Shown: piece after piece, positions 1 to 10,811 of the stretch
Layout of the letters: each line of letters starts with the position of its first letter
How positions within the stretch are numbered: the first letter of the stretch is position 1
The notes under the pieces: model-generated
Seen by the model: only the letters and a program-made list of their open reading frames with translations
The model's database searches: none
Told to the model about the DNA's origin: nothing
Assembly (NCBI GenBank): GCA_014529385.2
Contig: CM043963.1
Span: forward strand, 4,871,501 to 4,935,500
Source of the DNA: Adiantum capillus-veneris
Taxonomy: Eukaryota; Streptophyta; Polypodiopsida; Polypodiales; Pteridaceae
Reading direction: 5' to 3'
Length of the DNA: 64,000 bases
Translations under genes and position numbers: made by a program

Positions 1-2
1 TC

Positions 3-760
3 TTTCCAGATGCAATTACCTACGCGTGCATCTTAAAGGCGGCTTAAAAATTCGCTCTGACATTGTTATTCAAGGGATGTTGTAAAAAATTCTCGTGCTT
101 GGCAATGCCTTGGTCGATACGTATGTTAAATGTGGTGCACTTCAGAAAGCACAGAACGTGCCTGAGGAGCTTCTTGTCTCGATGGCAGGCAGGGTCTCTC
201 CAGATGCAATCACCTACGCCTACACGTGCATCTCAAAGGCATGCGGGTCAGGAGATGCAATTGCAGGCTCGGTCTCTCTCTTGATGCAGTCAACTGCGCT
301 TGCGCACGCATCTGGAAGGCATGTGGGTCAATAGATGCAATCACCTACGCAGCCATCTTGAAGGCATGCGGATCAACGGATGCAATCACCTACGCATCCA
401 TAGATGCAATCACCTAAGTACGCATTGTGAAGGCATGCGGTTCTACGCAAGATGTTGATATGGGCTTAAAAATTCACTCTGATGTTGTTAGTCAAGGGTT
501 TTTGCAAGAACTTGTCGTGCTTGGCAATGCCTTGGTCGATATGTAGTGGTATAGAAAGCACAAAACGTGTCTGAGGAGCTTCTTGTTTCGAATGCTGTCT
601 CTTGGAGTGATTGATTACGAGATACGCACAATAGGAGTAGGGCCAAAAAGCACTCGGCTGTTTTCAGTGGATGCAAAGAGGGGGCCTTGATCTATACGTA
701 TGCTAAATGTGGTGCACTTTAGAAAGCACAAAACATGCCTGAGGAGCTTTCTGTCACGAA
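3..760 (+). pseudogene. Broken PPR (pentatricopeptide repeat) gene fragment
   Basis: Translating from base 3 gives PPR-type text, FPDAITYACILKA, then a stop. Near 95-165 the text continues as LGNALVDTYVKCGALQKAQNV, which is the helix-turn-helix signature of plant PPR proteins (organellar RNA-binding proteins). The module DAITYA.ILKACGS recurs at about 205-240, 270-330, 330-375 and 375-410, so one piece of the repeat has been locally multiplied. A second partial copy of the LGNALVD segment lies at about 505-560 and a third at about 690-750. Stops and frame changes occur throughout, so this is not a working gene. The family assignment rests on motif recognition; the target RNA cannot be inferred. 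Confidence 0.8.
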
Positions 761-933
761 ATGATCATGAACATTGAGCTTGACAAAACTCTAACACTCC
801 TTGCGGTTTTTGGCGAGGTACCCCTTTGAAGCACTACGATCGGTATCCAATCTTTGTGGAGGTACACTTGTGACCATGACGATCGGTATCCCAAACACTA
901 TCAGGTAGAAAAACCTAACACGCTTTCATGAAA

Positions 934-1031
<98 letters not shown>
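934..1031. repeat. (CT)n-(CA)n compound microsatellite
   Basis: A run of CT dinucleotides (934 to about 957) passes directly into CA dinucleotides to 1031, interrupted once by a TATA at about 1003. No gene is visible between 780 and 1200 apart from this repeat. Confidence 0.95.
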
Positions 1032-1212
1032 TCAGTTTCCAATATTTTACTCGATCTTCATTCGATGCGAATGTAGCTAATGAAGCACTTTAGTTAATCA
1101 TTGATGGAATCTACTATTTGTAGTAAATCCATGTTTTCCTAAGGAGAATGTCTATACTTCCAAGCTTGGGTTAGATTCACTTGTCATCATACCCATTTCT
1201 CAAATTTCTCCA

Positions 1213-1465
1213 AAGGAAAGAGCAAGACGAGCAAGCAATATTGTGATGGGCACTACTCTTGTGGACATGTATGCGGAGAGTGGCACCCTTTCCACGGCTC
1301 AAGATGTGCTCCTTCTTGGGATGCAGTGTCTTAGAGTATGTTGATCGCAAGATATGCACAGGAGGGCCAAGGTAATGAAGCCTTGAATTTCTTTTAATGC
1401 ATGCAAAGCGAGGGAATTCTTTCAAATATTGTGACATATATTTGCGTCTTAAAACCCGGGGGATT
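1213..1465 (+). pseudogene. PPR gene fragment
   Basis: The plus strand reads NIVMGTTLVDMYAESGTLSTAQDV, followed by AQEGQGNEALNFF, a stop, then CMQSEGILSNIVTYICVLK. These are the alternating helices of PPR motifs (an LVDMYAKCG-like segment, then the M.SEGI.PN..TY..VLK segment). Frame breaks and at least one stop show that it is dead. It is probably part of the same old PPR locus as the pieces at 3-760 and 2419-2995, separated by inserted non-coding DNA at about 1480-2400. Confidence 0.75.
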
Positions 1466-1673
1466 GACCATGGAAAACGTACCATGCTACGTAGCGGCGA
1501 GGAGGGGGGTTATGCAACAATTTAGATTAAGTGTATAAGTTAAGATTTCCCTTCTAAAATTATGAGGAGAGAGAGGGGGGATATAAGTCTCACTTGAGAG
1601 GGGAGAGGGAAAGGGAAAGGAGAAGAGGTAGAGATGTATTGAAAAGAGATAAACATTCTCTATATGGAGTCTA

Positions 1674-2091
1674 TTAATAACATATATCTCCATTGACATA
1701 TATAGATAGAGATGTCCATGAGTGTATCAAATATCCACATTAATAGCACAATTCCCAAATGATGTCAATTTAAAGTTAAGTCTTTGATATTATAAGCCCT
1801 ATAAGCCCTAAATCCTTTTCACATAACTTAAGTTTATTTGCACTCACATGCTCTCATCAAGAAGATTCCCTAACGACTACCAATAACATATATCTCCATT
1901 GGCATGTATAGATAGAGATGTCCATGAATGTATGATATGTGCACATTGCTAGCACAATATTTGTAATTTTCATATGATGTCAATTAAAAGTTAATCTTTG
2001 ATATCACAAGCCCTAAATCCTTTTCATATAACTTAAGGGTATCCGCACTCACATTCTCCCATCAAGACAATTACCTAATGACTACCAATAA
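1674..2091. repeat. Tandem duplication, period about 206 bp
   Basis: The segment starting AACATATATCTCCATTG at about 1678 recurs at about 1884, followed in both copies by the same landmarks (GATAGAGATGTCCATGA, CAAGCCCTAAATCC, AACTTAAG, ACTACCAATAA). Copies are diverged by small indels. The wider stretch 1490-2400 is AT-rich and non-coding, and separates two PPR fragments. Confidence 0.8.
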
Positions 2092-2418
2092 TTCTTATTT
2101 TTGTTCTTTCTTATGGTGCTAGGGTTGTTTGAGACTTAAGAATAAGGAGAATTTTATCAATGTATATTGACATAAACTAACCTTAAAATGACACAAAAGA
2201 GATTTTTACTAGGCAATAGTATGTTTTCAAAGAATAAAATATAATTTTATATGTAAGATAGGGGTGTAATAATTTTTTTCACCACAACTCTTTTAAGTGT
2301 AAGGAGGAGGGACATAATTACCATGTATCAATTGTAAATAGGGGTTTTTTTCAAACCTTTCCACTCGTAGGTGACATGTCCTTTTCTATAAGAAGTGGAT
2401 CCCTAGGTCTTAAAAGCT

Positions 2419-2995
2419 TCTGTCTCAAGTGGAACCCTTGACAAAGGCAAACAAATTCATCACGGTATTATGAAGCAATGGTTGCTTCAAAATATTGTTG
2501 CTTTAGGCAATGCTCTTGCATATATATATGGCTAGTGTGGTATATATGTGATGGCACACAAGATGTTGGAGAATCTTCTTTCTCAAAGTGTCGTTACTTG
2601 GAACATGTTGATAGCAAGCTATGCACACAAAAGAGTTCAAGGTGAGCACACTATTTTGATTTGGCAAAATGTGGAGTGAGGTATCATTCCAAATGCACCG
2701 AGTGACTTAAATTTTTGCTTTGAATGCTAGTTCTTGGAACACAATAGTAGACAAATGTAGACAAAATTATGATGAGGTTTTGCATGAGATAATGTCATGC
2801 TTTGCATGGCTCTTGTGGGCATGTATGCAAGTGTCATGCTCTCTCAAAGGCCAAGAGCTTCTAGTAGTGTAGTGTCATGGAGTTCATTGATTGCAGGGGT
2901 ATGTAGCAATATGTCAGGGTGACAAAGCATGGAGGCACTATGAACACATGCTGCATGAAGGAGTCCTCCCAAATGCGGTGACACATATTTACTTG
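2419..2995 (+). pseudogene. PPR gene fragment
   Basis: The plus strand reads GTLDKGKQIHHGIMKQWLLQNIVALGNALAYIYG, stop, then KMLENLLSQSVVTWNMLIASYAHK and an IIPNA segment. A second module at about 2795-2990 reads LVGMYAS, VVSWSSLIAG and HMLHEGVLPNAVTHI. This is the classic PPR order (IH.....G...N...GNAL..MY..CG....A..V......VV.WN.LI..YA). Several frameshifts and stops mark it as a pseudogene. It lies in the same orientation as the fragments to its left. Confidence 0.8.
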
Positions 2996-3640
2996 TGAGC
3001 ATCATTATTGCTAATTTTTTCACATGCCTGCAGTCTTAATTTGTTGTCTCAAGAAAAATAACAATTCTGCACTACATTGTAAAATCCAAATAATGTGCAT
3101 GTTGCCTGCTCTTTTGATTGTCCAGGTATAAGAGGTACTCATGTACTACCACTAAGTAATGATCTTTAACTATTGTGGCACCAAAACACAACAAAGAAAA
3201 GAGTCCGCAACTCGTGGCCCTAAGTTGATGAAGCAAACCACAATACATATTTTCTACATAATCCACTTCTTCAAACACCAACTTGCTAACAATGTTTTGT
3301 CTACTCCAATATATATGGTGAAGCAATGATAATAGCTAAATTAGACAGTGTGAAGATCAACAATCCAAGGTCATCGAACAACTCAAAATTTAGAATTAAA
3401 AGGGTTAAACTGATGAAAAACAATGAACATAAATCGGGCAACAAAAATAGGCCAATTCCAAGATCTTAGCAATCAAAATTCCCATCAAATGCTCAACACA
3501 TGTGCGAGGAGCACCAACACAATTACAGAAAACAATAAAATTACAATTTGCGATAAGCAGTGATATCTAATGAGGAGTTTGACTGAAGGACATGAAATTT
3601 CCACAATCTAGAAGGTGCAAGACGCATTGAACGCGCGTGC
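2996..3640. other. Stretch without recognisable genes
   Basis: AT-rich sequence. Short open frames exist (for example at 3072-3326, minus) but they match no family I recognise and show no codon-pattern support. Nothing else was seen. Confidence 0.5.
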
Positions 3641-3997
3641 AAGGTTCTCATTTGTGAGCTTACATTGATGGATGAACAAATTATGGTTTACATCTAACCC
3701 AAAGATATGCAAGAAGATATAGTAGATGTGTTTGCATGCTAGGTACGGTCATTCTTGTGTTGCTCGATCTGCAAAGTCTCTACATGTACACATGGGGTTT
3801 GTGGCGATGCGAACTTCGTATACCTCATCATGTACGGAGAGCAAACTCAAAGTCCCCACCATAAACCTCTCATGCTGTTTTTCTTTGATTACAACATGCT
3901 CCTCAATCTTAGTCTCCATAGATATTACTGAGTTAATTCGTTTGGCTGTAGCGGTTGAGACACCTGGACGATAGTACATGTTTGTCAGCTCATTCAC
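3640..3997 (-). pseudogene. SWIM zinc-finger protein fragment (MULE/FAR1-type or related)
   Basis: On the minus strand an open frame of 82 codons ends with VYEVRIATNPMCTCRDFADRATQE, then a stop. The same frame continues after the stop as PYLACKHIYYIFLHIFGLDVNHN. This gives the SWIM zinc-finger spacing CxC...CxH (CTC...CKH), a domain used by Mutator-like transposases, FAR1-type factors and some ubiquitin-ligase-like proteins. The stop between the two metal-ligand halves makes it non-functional unless it is a sequencing error; a TGG-to-TGA change would explain it, because a Trp sits there in many SWIM domains. No transposase DDE core is visible, so the parent family is uncertain. Confidence 0.6.
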
Positions 3998-4620
3998 TAA
4001 CCATTTTTGAACCTCCTCCTTCCTCTAACATCTTCATTTTGGGTGGAGTCAAATTTGTCCCTTTTTCCACGTGCCATGTATTTGGCACTCGCCCTGGAGA
4101 ATGGGTTATTGTGATGCAGATTTGCCACATGTGATCCACACTATCATTGCAAAATTTGCTAGTATTTCTACAAAAGGTCCAACCCATGGTATTAATCTTC
4201 CACAAATGCAAGCATCTTCACGCTTTGCAACAACGAGTTTGTTAGATAAAAAACACTTGCATCATACAAACTGAGCATTTGTTTGTTTCCTTCTCCAGCT
4301 AGCCAACTGTCATGCTTTGTCTCATATAATTTTTTTGTCGGAATGAATGTAACGTCTTCTAGATCCCGAAAAAATATTCCGTCATTATTGCCATTTAAAA
4401 ATGGTTCAAAATTTGACCACCGACAACATGGATACTACATCTACTTACTTCCACGAGAAACTTCCTCCAACGTGGATACCGAACATGCCACCAACTCATC
4501 CAACAATGCATTTGGGGAATATTTACATCCGACACCTTGTCAGAAGCCCACCAAGCACGGATCCCTCTATACATGTTTGTAGTTTCTTCCTCACTCCGAG
4601 CGCAATGCCACATTTCACAA
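3998..4620 (-). other. Possible upstream remains of the SWIM gene
   Basis: Two short minus-strand frames (3990-4211 and 4395-4613) lie just upstream of the SWIM segment, in its orientation. They carry Trp- and Cys-rich text but no signature I can name. They may be decayed earlier exons or domains of the same protein. This is inference from position only. Confidence 0.3.
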
Positions 4621-4689
4621 AGCCTCTTGTGTTAATCTTGAAAGTTCTTGTTTACAAATTGGTTAGTGTGAATATTTAGGCTGCGTTTA

Positions 4690-5925
4690 GAGGGGAGTTT
4701 AGTGAGTCTGCGTCATCCTATAAGGAGAGTCTGTCTTGGCAAATGAATTTGAATACTGTATACCCATGGAGTCAGTGACACACACCAATGATCTGGCTGC
4801 GTTTGGGTTGCCTTGGATACAAGATTCAACGGCGACGAAAAAATGCAACGGATTTCAGAGAAAATGTGCATTCCTCTCAGAGGCAAGCAAGGAGTGGTTG
4901 GCAAAAGAAGAACATGGATTGCATGTTTCTAGGGTATTAATAAGGCATGTTTTATGTCAACGTAGTTGGACGCTCGAAACACTCAGATGTTTGTCAAAGA
5001 GGGACAAATGAACCGCGTTTCAAAGAGAGTTGAGTGATGAACAAATGTAGCGGATTTAAGAGAAAATGCGCATTCCTCTAAGAGGCAAGCGAGAAGTGGT
5101 TTTCACTGCAAACAAAGAACATGGATTGCATGTTTCCAAGGTGTTAATAAGGCATGCTTAGTGTCAAGGTGGTTAAATGCTCGAAACACTAAGATGTTGG
5201 TCAAAGAGTGGCAGATGGAGTGCGTTTTAGAGGGAGTTGAGTGAAGCTACATCGGCCTATACCGAGAGCCGGCCTTGGCAAGTGGTTTTGGATATTGTAT
5301 ATCCATGGCGTGAGCGGCATACATCAATGATCTAGCTGTGTTTGGGTTGCCTTGGCTGTAAGATTAGATGGCAACGACAACACATAGTGAACTTCATAGA
5401 AAATGCGCATTCCTCTCATAGTCGAGCGAGGAGTGGTTTTCTTGGCGAACGAAAAATATGGATTACATTTTTCCAAAATGTTGAGGAGGCATGTTTAGTG
5501 TCAAGCTGTTTGGATGCTCGGAAAACTCAGATGTTCAAAGAGGGACATATGTAGTGCATTTAAGAGGGAGTTGAATGAGGTTGTCTTAGCTTATACAGAG
5601 AGTCGATCTTGCCAAAGTGGGTTTGGATCTTGTATGGCTATAAGATTAGATGGCGACAGAAAACACAACGAATTTCATAGAAAATGCGCAATTCTCTCAT
5701 AGTCGAGTGGAGTGGTTTTGTTGGCAAAAGAAACACACGGATTACATGTTTCTAGAGTGTGGAGGAGCCATATTTAGTGTCAAGATGTTTGGACACTCGA
5801 AACACTCAGATGTTGTTCAAAGAGGGACCTGTAGCGTATTTCAGAGGGAGTTGGATGCGGCTGTGTCGGCCTATACGGAGAGTCCATCTTCGCAAGTGGG
5901 TTTGGATTCCATATACATATGGCGT
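4690..5925. repeat. Degenerate tandem array (left half), units of roughly 200-340 bp
   Basis: The landmark AGAAAATGYGCATTCCTCT recurs at about 4857, 5060 and 5398, with a diverged form (GCAATTCTCT) at about 5684. Around it sit other shared blocks: GTTTGGGTTGCCTTGG, GGAGTGGTTTT, ATTGCATGTTTC, TTTAGTGTCAAG, CTCGAAACACTCAGATGTT and GAGAGTC. The array stops abruptly at 5925, where the LTR element begins, and resumes at 13126. The short open frames here are chance products of the repeat. Confidence 0.85.
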
Positions 5926-8237
5926 TGTCGGGGGATATGGGTTCGCTATGTGAGCCGGGCAGGCGTCGGGCCTCTGGCTGTGGGAGGTGTGAAAGAGAGA
6001 GAACAAGGACAACAGATGTAATTGAATATGGGAATCACCGTAATCATCAATTAATTTATTAACACTTGAGTACAACTTAGTCCTTAGCCAAGGCGGGTTG
6101 TTAACAGCACCGTCACTTGGATCATCTGCTAACTAGGAGTTTAGGCTCCCGCTTTACAGAATTAACCGGGCCGTTAACGACACCGGACTTAAAAGAATGT
6201 TAAATCAATCTCTAGCTGATGACGATGATGGTAATTATCTCTTGTCGCTTTGTCTGCTTCAAGTTCCATTAGATTCTGCAAGCTTCAATTCAATTCACTG
6301 CCTCAATCATCAAGCTTCAATAGTTATTAATTATCCTGCTCTTTATGCTCTTCACATTAACTTCCTCATGGTCTGCACTTTAACTCCCTCCTGTTCTTCA
6401 ATTGCTATCTGAAGCTTCATCCCTTGCTTCTCCGAGTGCCTTCCTTAGCCTGCTCTTATGGTTCTTCTATTGCTTCCCTTCCTTAACTTGCCCCTTGGTT
6501 CGATGGAGTTCTAGAGAGAAAGCTTTTGATTCTTACCTCTTGCTTAGCTTCGATGGCGATCGAGAGAGAGAGAAAGAAGCTTTGCCTTTCTTCAAGCTTG
6601 GATTGCCGATCAAGAGAGAGATGCTTCGGCTTGGTTGAATTCGAGATCAAGAGCGAGAGCTTTGCCTTGGTTGAATTGGAAATCAAGAGCGAGAGCTTGT
6701 CTTCCTCGTTCAAGCTTCTTCCTCCTGTCTCCTTCGACCAAGCTCTTCTCTCTTGTCTTATTTGGCTTGCAACCCTCGTTGGCTTGCCTCGAATCGCTTC
6801 TCCTCTCTTGCCTCACGCTGGCTTTCCCCTCTCGTTGGCCTCCCCTCGTCGTTGGCTGCTCTCCTTGGCTTCGTTAACTTCCCCTCTTCTTCTCTCATGC
6901 AAAAAAAACCCTTATAAATAGCGTGCCCCTTTCTTAACAGTAGCGCCGCCGCTACTGACGTGGCACATGAACGACCCCGATGACATGGCAGTCGGCAAGT
7001 CGAGCAGCGCGAAAATCGGCAGAACTAGCTCCGAATCTGAGCACCCTGCTGTGCTTGTCACATCTCGCTTCATGCTCGGCATCATCCGATGCCTCTACTG
7101 GCCGGCGCGAGCCTTCCTTCCCCTGCGCGCTGCCTGTTTTCAGCTTCCACGCCATCGCCTTTTTATTTCCTTGGCTTCACACTTTAAAAAAATACCCTTT
7201 GAGGGTTTTGGGCAACCATGCCTTTGGGCGGATGCCTTTGGGCGGGCGGCTTTTGCTTTAGCTTGGGTGGGTGGCCCTTAAAGGGCACCCCATTTAGCAT
7301 ACATATCGACTAAGGCATTGCCAAGCACAGCCCAACATCCGCCAACAATCTCATCATGGAATCTCTCACCTTGAGGTAAATCCTGCATCGAATGCATTCC
7401 AAGAGACCGCATTCCAAACACGAAGCTTTGCTAAATTTTCGGCACCACATTCGACATGCATAGCAGCCTAGGCTTTGCCAGTTTTCTTCATCAGCGGCCA
7501 TAGTCACATTTGGCATAAATATCGGTTAAAGCATTGCGTCCTTGACATCATTTTCCACATATAGGGATTAGCAATATCACCTTGAATTCTACTGCCCACT
7601 CTAGTGTGTTGAATGGCACCGTGGCTTCCAAGATGCAACTGTATGTGTCCATCAAAGCTAGGCATATGATAAAAATACTCCCGCATATCAAAACCCGAAT
7701 AAAGCTCAAAAATTCCCGAATAGCATTCCGATCGAGCGAACCGAACTAGTACGAAGCCGGCCCCCGACGAATCTTTAACGGCTAATATCTTTATGACCGG
7801 GACTCCGATCACTGATCTGAAAAGACCGACGTGCTCCACAAAGTGAGCACTTGAAGCCCGTGAATTCATTTCAATTATGTCACATCAGCTGCAGTTGCCC
7901 AATCCGGTACGGATCTGCAATCGACTTAAACTTCAAAGTGCCATAACTTCTTCACCGTGGCTCCAATCGACGAGCCGTAAAGACAGGCCGGTAGAGCTCA
8001 TGAAGCACTACAGTTCTGGATCATAATATTCTATCTATGCTCACTTTAAGTATAGTCCATTTTTGGCATCATTAAGGCATCAATTGGCCCTTTAAAGCCG
8101 CATCTGGCATACATTAATCATTAGACTTGGCCTGTTAACAAGCCCTCATCACTGACCATTAATCAAGTAGGCTTCAAAGAAGCTTAGCTTGCATTTCTCT
8201 GCTCTTTTTCTTATCATGGAAGCGGAACTGCATGACA
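5926..8237 (-). repeat. LTR (3' LTR in element orientation)
   Basis: About 2312 bp, starting TGTCGGGGGATATGGG and ending GCATGACA on the plus strand. It matches 10812-13125 almost base for base. A CTTATAAATAG block at about 6910-6920 reads as a TATA-like element on either strand. It holds several open frames on both strands (for example 6526-6921), all repeated in the other LTR, and none has a recognisable domain. Confidence 0.9.
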
Positions 8238-8251
8238 TCCACCCCCTCTGA
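8238..8251 (-). promoter_or_regulatory. Polypurine tract
   Basis: Immediately inside the left LTR the minus strand reads AGAGGGGGTGGA directly before the LTR's TGTCA. This is the expected place and composition of a plus-strand-synthesis primer for an element read on the minus strand. Confidence 0.7.
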
Positions 8252-8825
8252 ACCTGCACAGCCTCTGGTCTGTGCCAACAACACTTCAATCTGCATCTGC
8301 TACAGGTACTTTAAGCTCCTTACCATCATCAGACTCACCTAACTATTAAACATATGAAAAATGAAATAAGGCTTATACCCTATCATCAATGTATTAGCTT
8401 AATCATTAGGTAGTTGTCCATCAAAAATCTCTGAACTGTATTTGTCGTATCTTCAAAGCATTCAATCATGGATAACTTGCTTAGTGAACCCCGCCAGACT
8501 CAAGTGCTCCAGTTAATGATGCACACGGCTTGACCATTAAGTTCTCTCTTAAGGAACCCTGTCAAGCTCAAGTATGCCTTGCTCTGTCTGCACACGGAAT
8601 GGCCGCCAAGTCCTTTACTTCAAGTTCTGTTAGCAGAACCAACTCAAAAGATGTGAAGATACTTCATTAATTGTCCAAAGAAGTTAGTTGGAAGCCAGCC
8701 ATGTTATCTTATTGAATGCATAACGAAACACTCTTCTAACTTAGCATAATCTAGAAAACAAAATCTTGCATCATGCAGCCTGCTACATCAGGCATCTGGT
8801 ATCCTCCGTATCTGCAACTTGCACT

Positions 8826-9500
8826 TTAGTAACCCCCAGGATCAAATGGGATAATAAGCAATCGTCCACACATTGGGGCTTCATAACATCCACATGAGCA
8901 TAAATTTCCTGTATCAATCATCATCAAGCATTTCCGGTGCAAATATGCTACCCTTGGTGCAAATAGCACGCAATTACTATGCATACTGATCAATATCCAT
9001 CCGTGTTGAATCTGCTTGTGAATATCCTTAGAATCTCCTGGATCAAACACCATTGAGATCACACAGCATTGATGGGCTCTGTAATATACTAGAGCTTCAC
9101 CTGAAGCATAGTGCATCACCCACATCCCGTAAACTGTTGGCAACTTAAGCTCGTTACCAGAAAGCATTAAAGAAATCTGTCTCCTTTTTACTGGCAGCCA
9201 ATACATCAATGACATAAGCATCAATAGGAATAACATCCAAATCCAACCACATCTGGCACATTGCCTAAGCAAATGAAAAACCCTGTGCATTTTATGCTGT
9301 ATCAAGGATGATTTAGCATCATCACCCCCTCTAACTTCATAGCCATCAAGGAAAACTTTGGGAGTCTCTCGACCTGTATCATCAGATGAATTTTCACCTG
9401 TTGGGATTTTAGCTTGATCATGAAAGACAGCTTTATCCTGTAGATCTTCATCAATAGCATCCTAGGGAAAAGCACCCTTGGAAGTCTCAACATTAATCAA
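8826..9500 (-). pseudogene. Downstream coding remains of the non-autonomous LTR element
   Basis: A minus-strand frame of 159 codons (8826-9305) begins inside a longer coding-like stretch. Just upstream, another frame reads TGENSSDDTGRETPKVFLDG and then GGDDAKSSLIQHKM, so coding continues across a frame change near 9305. It ends IIPFDPGGY shortly before the 3' LTR. The middle is hydrophobic (WIWMLFLLMLMSLMYW), possibly a membrane segment, but this could also be an out-of-frame artefact. No known domain recognised. Confidence 0.4.
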
Positions 9501-9665
9501 AATTGTAAGAGTTATCTCCTCATGCAGTCCATCTACAAGCATAGATGTAAAATCCCTGTCGATAACCTGTTCACAATCAATATGATCCAAGCAATCTTCA
9601 TACTCCTCGATATCATCCTTTGCTTCCTCATTTGCATCCATGTTACTTAATAATACATTATAGAG

Positions 9666-10406
9666 CTATAAAGGCTCATCTGACACCCCCTCTGAAGAGG
9701 TATATACATCAGAAAGCTCCTCTATACTGCCATAAACAACTCCTTCAGATCTAGACAGAAATTCACCGATTATAGCACCCTCTTCTGTGATAGCATCATC
9801 TGCAAGCATATTGTTAGTAGCAATCATAGGTTCATTGACATCCTCAGGCTCATCCTGTGCTGGGTCCACAATCTTGGTCACTTCATCAGTTACTACTGTG
9901 TATATAATAGCTTTGTTTATGCAATCATCTGTAGCAAACATGTTGTCCTGCTTGTTTATAGTGCTGATAGGTTCAGAAATATCCTGTAGAGGTGCATCTG
10001 CTTGATGAACTCCTTCAGAATAACCCATGTCAAGGTCAACAGCTTGTGAACCGCTTGCTGTACAGTCTATGTCTTCACTGGAAACATTATTAGAGGTGGC
10101 GTCCATGCGAGCAATCTTTGAAATTTTTTTATATAAATCTGTTCCGGCATTAAATTCATTGTTTACCTTTTCTTCGTTGCTCAAATTATGCTCCTCTGAA
10201 ACTGAATCTGCTACTTCCGGCTCAACATTTTCTTTGGCTTTACTTCTTGCAGAAATATGCTCCCAAAATTCATCATAGTTGAGGATCTGCATCTCATCCC
10301 CTTCACCTTTATTGAAGACAACCTTATTTCGTTCAGTAATCTCCTTTATGTCCCGATCTAGAATCCTTGAGCTTTCGTAAATAAATTCCTCTACAAAATA
10401 CTCCAC
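9666..10406 (-). CDS. Acidic ORF of unknown function inside the LTR element
   Basis: An open frame of 247 codons (246 residues) begins with a GTG codon inside the end of the preceding ORF and is offset by one frame, so it is probably the continuation of that ORF after a one-base change or a frameshift. The N-terminal part (to about residue 70) looks globular: VEYFVEEFIYESSRILDRDI and LNYDEFWEHISARSK. From there on it is strongly acidic and rich in Ser, Asp and Glu, with loose repeats around SEG..EE and ADD. No protease, zinc knuckle or polymerase motif is visible. It could be an element-specific structural protein or a captured host fragment; sequence alone does not decide. Confidence 0.5.
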   Translation of the reverse strand: MEYFVEEFIYESSRILDRDIKEITERNKVVFNKGEGDEMQILNYDEFWEHISARSKAKENVEPEVADSVSEEHNLSNEEKVNNEFNAGTDLYKKISKIARMDATSNNVSSEDIDCTASGSQAVDLDMGYSEGVHQADAPLQDISEPISTINKQDNMFATDDCINKAIIYTVVTDEVTKIVDPAQDEPEDVNEPMIATNNMLADDAITEEGAIIGEFLSRSEGVVYGSIEELSDVYTSSEGVSDEPL

Positions 10407-10768
10407 CGTGTGGGATATTCTTCTGCCATTTCTTGATCATGCTTTTTAAAATCCGAGTTTACAACCTGCTCAAAAGCTGCAATCATCCGATCTTCTGGAA
10501 CATTTCGGCTCTTCATCTCAGCTTCGTAACATGCAATAAAACCTTCTGGATCATATCCCTGAAAATGATAGTACTGCTCCTGAACAGCATCAAGTGCTAG
10601 CTCTACAGCATCATCAATCTTCTTTTTTAACTTCACGGCTTTCGCTTCCTGCAGACATCCCTGAACCAATTCCATCATTTTTGGCAAATCTCTAACTGCC
10701 AGATTTGTATCAAATCCATTGGCACTGAAATCTTCAATAAATTGCTTTAACTGTTCTGGCATCTCCAT
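10391..10768 (-). CDS. First ORF of the LTR element, unknown (gag position)
   Basis: The first ATG after the primer-binding-like site (10768) opens a frame of 125 residues starting MEMPEQLKQFIEDFSANG and ending MAEEYPTRWSIL. It is predicted mostly alpha-helical, with many Glu, Lys and Ala and a KKKIDDAVELALDAVQEQYY segment. By position it corresponds to gag, but I see no retrotransposon gag signature and no CCHC knuckle. Its last 16 bases overlap the next ORF in another frame. The open frame also extends upstream to a GTG at 10807 inside the primer-binding region, which I do not favour as the start. Confidence 0.5.
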   Translation of the reverse strand: MEMPEQLKQFIEDFSANGFDTNLAVRDLPKMMELVQGCLQEAKAVKLKKKIDDAVELALDAVQEQYYHFQGYDPEGFIACYEAEMKSRNVPEDRMIAAFEQVVNSDFKKHDQEMAEEYPTRWSIL

Positions 10769-10787
10769 CTTTACCTCCCACCCCGGC

Positions 10788-10811
10788 TCGTTTCGCGTCG
10801 GGTTCACCAGA
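10788..10811 (-). promoter_or_regulatory. Primer-binding-like site
   Basis: On the minus strand, two bases after the LTR end, the sequence reads TGGTGAACCCGACGCGAAAC. A TGG start within a few bases of the LTR is the normal form of a tRNA-primed site. I cannot assign the tRNA by eye. Confidence 0.6.

Noticed and set aside
5926-8237. Open frames of 100-170 codons inside the long LTRs
   Set aside because: They occur on both strands, overlap one another, are pyrimidine-rich low complexity and match no domain. Likely chance frames.
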